A DNA stretch of 51,807 nucleotides from Geomicrobium sp. JCM 19039 (lineage in GTDB: Bacteria > Bacillota > Bacilli > Bacillales > Marinococcaceae). Numbering within the stretch: position 1 is the first letter of the stretch; each line of letters begins with the position of its first letter. This document shows positions 49,558 to 51,807 of this stretch, piece after piece. The notes under the pieces were generated by a model, which was not told the origin of the DNA, did not search any database, and was given only the letters and a program-made list of their open reading frames with translations. A program made the translations under genes and the position numbers. The stretch covers positions 1-51,807 of the forward strand of contig NZ_BAXB01000009.1 in assembly GCF_000698145.1 (NCBI RefSeq), written 5' to 3'.

Positions 49558-50016
49558 TCGTGTCACCCTTTCTAATCCAGGCCACCCTCTTTGTGTGTCC
49601 GGCTCTCAATGGAAATTGGACGATTAGAAGAAAGCATTTAGTCTCCATATCGTATGTGAGAATGCACTCGTCGGTGAGTGATGGAGCGAAAAGCGGCGAA
49701 CAACTATACCGAGGAGTTTCGCTTTCAACTAAAAGCAGTAGTGGTCACTTGGACGTGTTTCAGGCTAAAAGTAGTGTCAATCACGCACACTTGTGTTTTA
49801 GATTCTCAGCTTATCGTATTCACAAAGCTCTTTTAATGTTAAAGTTTCTGCTAAAAAACTTGAAAGCTTAAAAAAATGGGCGAAATCGTGATGAATGCGT
49901 GAAAATAATTGGCGTAAACGCTCCGTAATGATAAAATATGAATTGACAAGCTAGGCGATAACTAAGTTTAGCTTTCAAACGAGTGACGACTTATACGTAA
50001 AAGAGGAGTGGATCCC
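49558..50016. other. Intergenic region between gerE and ptsH
   Basis: About 450 bases without a gene. A 132-codon frame at 49473-49871 lies partly opposite gerE and lacks a ribosome site. The ptsH promoter is at 49909-49937; a sigma-K type gerE promoter would lie on the minus strand near 49570-49620 but I cannot identify it. Confidence 0.5.
49909..49937 (+). promoter_or_regulatory. Sigma-A promoter of ptsHI
   Basis: TTGGCG (49909-49914), a 17-bp spacer and TAAAAT (49932-49937) lie 79 bases before ptsH. Confidence 0.65.
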
Positions 50017-50280
50017 ATGCAAGAGAAGACGTTTACGATTACCGCTGATACAGGTCTGCATGCGAGACCTGCAACACAGCTCGTTCATAAAGCAAGCCAA
50101 TTTTCATCAGAAATAGAAATGGAAGCAAAAGGTAAAAAAGTGAACTTGAAGTCGATTATGGGTGTTATGTCGCTTGGCGTTGGTAAAGGAGGAGAAATTA
50201 AAGTCGTTATCAATGGAAACGACGAGCAAGAAGCGATGGAAGCTATTACAGCACAAATTCAAGAAGGTTTGGGCGAATAA
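50017..50280 (+). CDS. ptsH: Phosphocarrier protein HPr
   Basis: An 87-residue PTS phosphocarrier. The phosphorylation site His15 lies in TGLHARPAT, and the regulatory Ser46 in [11 protein letters not shown], the site of HPr kinase that makes the CcpA co-repressor. ATG 50017 is 9 bases after GAGGAG; an upstream in-frame GTG would overlap that site. Its stop overlaps the ptsI start by one base. Confidence 0.97.
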   Translation: MQEKTFTITADTGLHARPATQLVHKASQFSSEIEMEAKGKKVNLKSIMGVMSLGVGKGGEIKVVINGNDEQEAMEAITAQIQEGLGE

Positions 50281-51807
50281 TGTCTCACACTCTACAAGGA
50301 ATTGCAGCTTCCAACGGCATTGCCATCGCGAAAGCGTTTGTTTATGAACAGGCGCAATTAGACATTGTAAAAGCACCGAAAAAGGGTGCTGAGGATGAAG
50401 TGACTTCCCTCCAAAACGCCATCCAAAAGGCAAAGACAGAATTAGAAGATCTAAAAGCGAGAACAGAGGAGAATCAAGGCAAGGAAAACGCAGAGATCTT
50501 CTCTGCCCATTTACTCGTGCTTGAAGATCCTGAACTGACAGGTGCAGTCAAGACAAAGGTTCAAGAAGAAGAAGTGAGCGCAGCGTTTGCACTAAACGAA
50601 ACGGCGAACATGTTTATTGCTATGTTTGAAGACATGGACAATGAATACATGCGAGAGCGGGCAGCAGACATTAAAGATGTGTCGCAACGCTTACTGCGCC
50701 ACCTCCTCGGTGTGAATACTGCTGCACTATCTGAAATCAACGAGCAATCCATTGTTATTGCCAAGGATTTAACGCCTTCGGATACAGCACAGTTAAATAA
50801 GGCATATGCACTAGGATTTGCCACAGACATCGGTGGTCGCACATCGCACTCTGCGATTATGGCGCGTTCATTAGAAATTCCAGCTGTCGTTGGATTGTCG
50901 AAGATTACCGAAGAAGTCGAACATGGTGATATGATCATCGTAGACGGAATGAACGGGAACGTGTATGTTCATCCAAATAAAGAAACGATTGCTCACTTTG
51001 AAACTGAGAAAATCCAGTTCGAAGAAAGAAAGAAGCAACGCGCGAAGCTCATTAACGAGCCTTCAACGACCCGTGATGGACATACGGTTGAACTTGCGGC
51101 CAACATTGGTTCTGCAGCTGATTTAGATGGTGTGATTCAAAACGGTGCAGAAGGTATTGGACTATATCGTACCGAGTTTCTTTACATGGAGCGTAATGAA
51201 TTGCCCAATGAAGAAGAACAATTCGATGCGTATCGTACCGTCGTTGAGAAGTTGGAGAACAAGCCTGTTGTCATTCGCACACTAGATATTGGTGGCGATA
51301 AAGAGCTTCCGTATTTGGATCTTCCTCATGAAATGAACCCGTTTCTAGGTTTTCGAGCCATTCGTTTATGCCTAGAGAAACAAGACATGTTCCGCACACA
51401 GCTAAGAGCTCTCATACGAGCGAGTGCCTATGGCAATTTGAAAGTGATGTTCCCGATGGTGGCAACACTAGAAGAATATCGAGCGGCAAAGCAGCTCATT
51501 GAAGAAGAACAAGAGAAGCTTCGAAAAGAAGGAATTTCATTTGATGAGAACATGGAAGTTGGCATCATGGTCGAAATTCCATCTACCGCTGTTGCAGCGA
51601 AGCAATTTGCTAAGGAAGTCGACTTTTTTAGCATTGGGACAAATGACTTAATTCAGTACACACTTGCTGTGGATCGAATGAGTGAAAAAGTAGCCAATCT
51701 CTATCAACCTTACCACCCTGCGATTTTGCAACTTGTGAAAGGTGTCATTGATGCTGCGCATGCCGAAGGCAAGTGGACGGGAATGTGCGGAGAGATGGCT
51801 GGTGATG
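50280..51807 (+). CDS. ptsI: PTS enzyme I (3' end beyond the window)
   Basis: Transfers phosphate from phosphoenolpyruvate to HPr. ATG 50280 overlaps the ptsH stop (TAATG) and opens [20 protein letters not shown]. The swivelling phosphohistidine domain has [21 protein letters not shown], and the PEP-binding barrel [42 protein letters not shown] and the active-site Cys in GMCGEMAGD. About 509 of the usual 570 or so residues are visible, with no stop, so the gene is cut by the window edge. Confidence 0.97.
   Translation, partial: MSHTLQGIAASNGIAIAKAFVYEQAQLDIVKAPKKGAEDEVTSLQNAIQKAKTELEDLKARTEENQGKENAEIFSAHLLVLEDPELTGAVKTKVQEEEVSAAFALNETANMFIAMFEDMDNEYMRERAADIKDVSQRLLRHLLGVNTAALSEINEQSIVIAKDLTPSDTAQLNKAYALGFATDIGGRTSHSAIMARSLEIPAVVGLSKITEEVEHGDMIIVDGMNGNVYVHPNKETIAHFETEKIQFEERKKQRAKLINEPSTTRDGHTVELAANIGSAADLDGVIQNGAEGIGLYRTEFLYMERNELPNEEEQFDAYRTVVEKLENKPVVIRTLDIGGDKELPYLDLPHEMNPFLGFRAIRLCLEKQDMFRTQLRALIRASAYGNLKVMFPMVATLEEYRAAKQLIEEEQEKLRKEGISFDENMEVGIMVEIPSTAVAAKQFAKEVDFFSIGTNDLIQYTLAVDRMSEKVANLYQPYHPAILQLVKGVIDAAHAEGKWTGMCGEMAGD

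Noticed and set aside
1..51807. Prophage, insertion sequence, CRISPR array, tRNA or rRNA genes
   Set aside because: Looked for on both strands; no transposase, integrase, phage structural gene, regular direct repeat-spacer array or recognisable tRNA/rRNA was found.

Overview
The window is a low-to-mid GC Firmicute chromosome, family Bacillaceae, most like the alkaliphilic/halophilic 'Bacillus' group. The evidence is the gene order, which follows the B. subtilis order polA-mutM-ytaF-coaE-gapB-nrdR-dnaB-dnaI-ytxC-thrS-infC-rpmI-rplT-ysdB-ysdC-sspI-ysgA-pheST-zapA-cvpA-polX-mutS2-yshE-lcfA-fadR-fadB-etfBA-trxA-uvrC-yslB-sdhCAB-gerE almost gene for gene. Spore genes (sspI, gerE, ytaF, ytxC) indicate an endospore former. 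mqnC, absent from B. subtilis, points to futalosine-type menaquinone synthesis. Sodium-coupled symporters fit an alkaliphile or halophile.

Layout: 1-880 is non-coding and rich in repeats (a phased array of a 14-bp motif and a long inverted repeat). 883-1250 is a small exported protein on the minus strand. 1382-11533 holds replication/repair genes, coaE, gapB, nrdR and mqnC. 11687-16600 holds ytxC and then an accessory insert before thrS: a three-gene sodium/solute symporter operon with a cre-like site, a 51-aa membrane peptide and an AimR-like peptide-receptor protein. 16602-20262 is T-box-thrS, then an L20-type leader and infC-rpmI-rplT. 20263-23160 is a second accessory block on the minus strand (brnQ, a hypothetical, a lipoprotein). 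23594-26351 is ysdB, ysdC, sspI and ysgA. 26352-27744 is a third accessory block with two tiny ORFs and an AlkZ-like DNA glycosylase. 28100-37457 is T-box-pheST, zapA-cvpA-polX-mutS2-yshE and a 27-aa peptide. 37666-42700 is a fatty-acid beta-oxidation regulon with its FadR operator. 42924-51807 is trxA-uvrC, yslB, sdhCAB, an oppositely oriented gerE, and ptsH-ptsI (ptsI runs off the end).

In function this is mostly core housekeeping: DNA replication and repair (polA, dnaB, dnaI, mutM, polX, mutS2, uvrC, an AlkZ-like protein), translation (thrS, pheST, infC-rpmI-rplT, an rRNA methyltransferase), central metabolism (gapB, sdhCAB, beta-oxidation with ETF, PTS) and sporulation. RNA-level control is prominent (two T-boxes, an L20 leader), with recognisable FadR, CcpN-like and CcpA-like operators.

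About 25 conserved genes or gene segments are interrupted by apparent one-base losses, often in short homopolymers. Nearly every break is repaired by adding one base, and the repaired products have the expected family lengths. These are therefore most likely consensus errors, and the affected genes are annotated as whole CDS spanning the breaks. No tRNA or rRNA genes, CRISPR arrays, transposases or prophage structural genes were seen.
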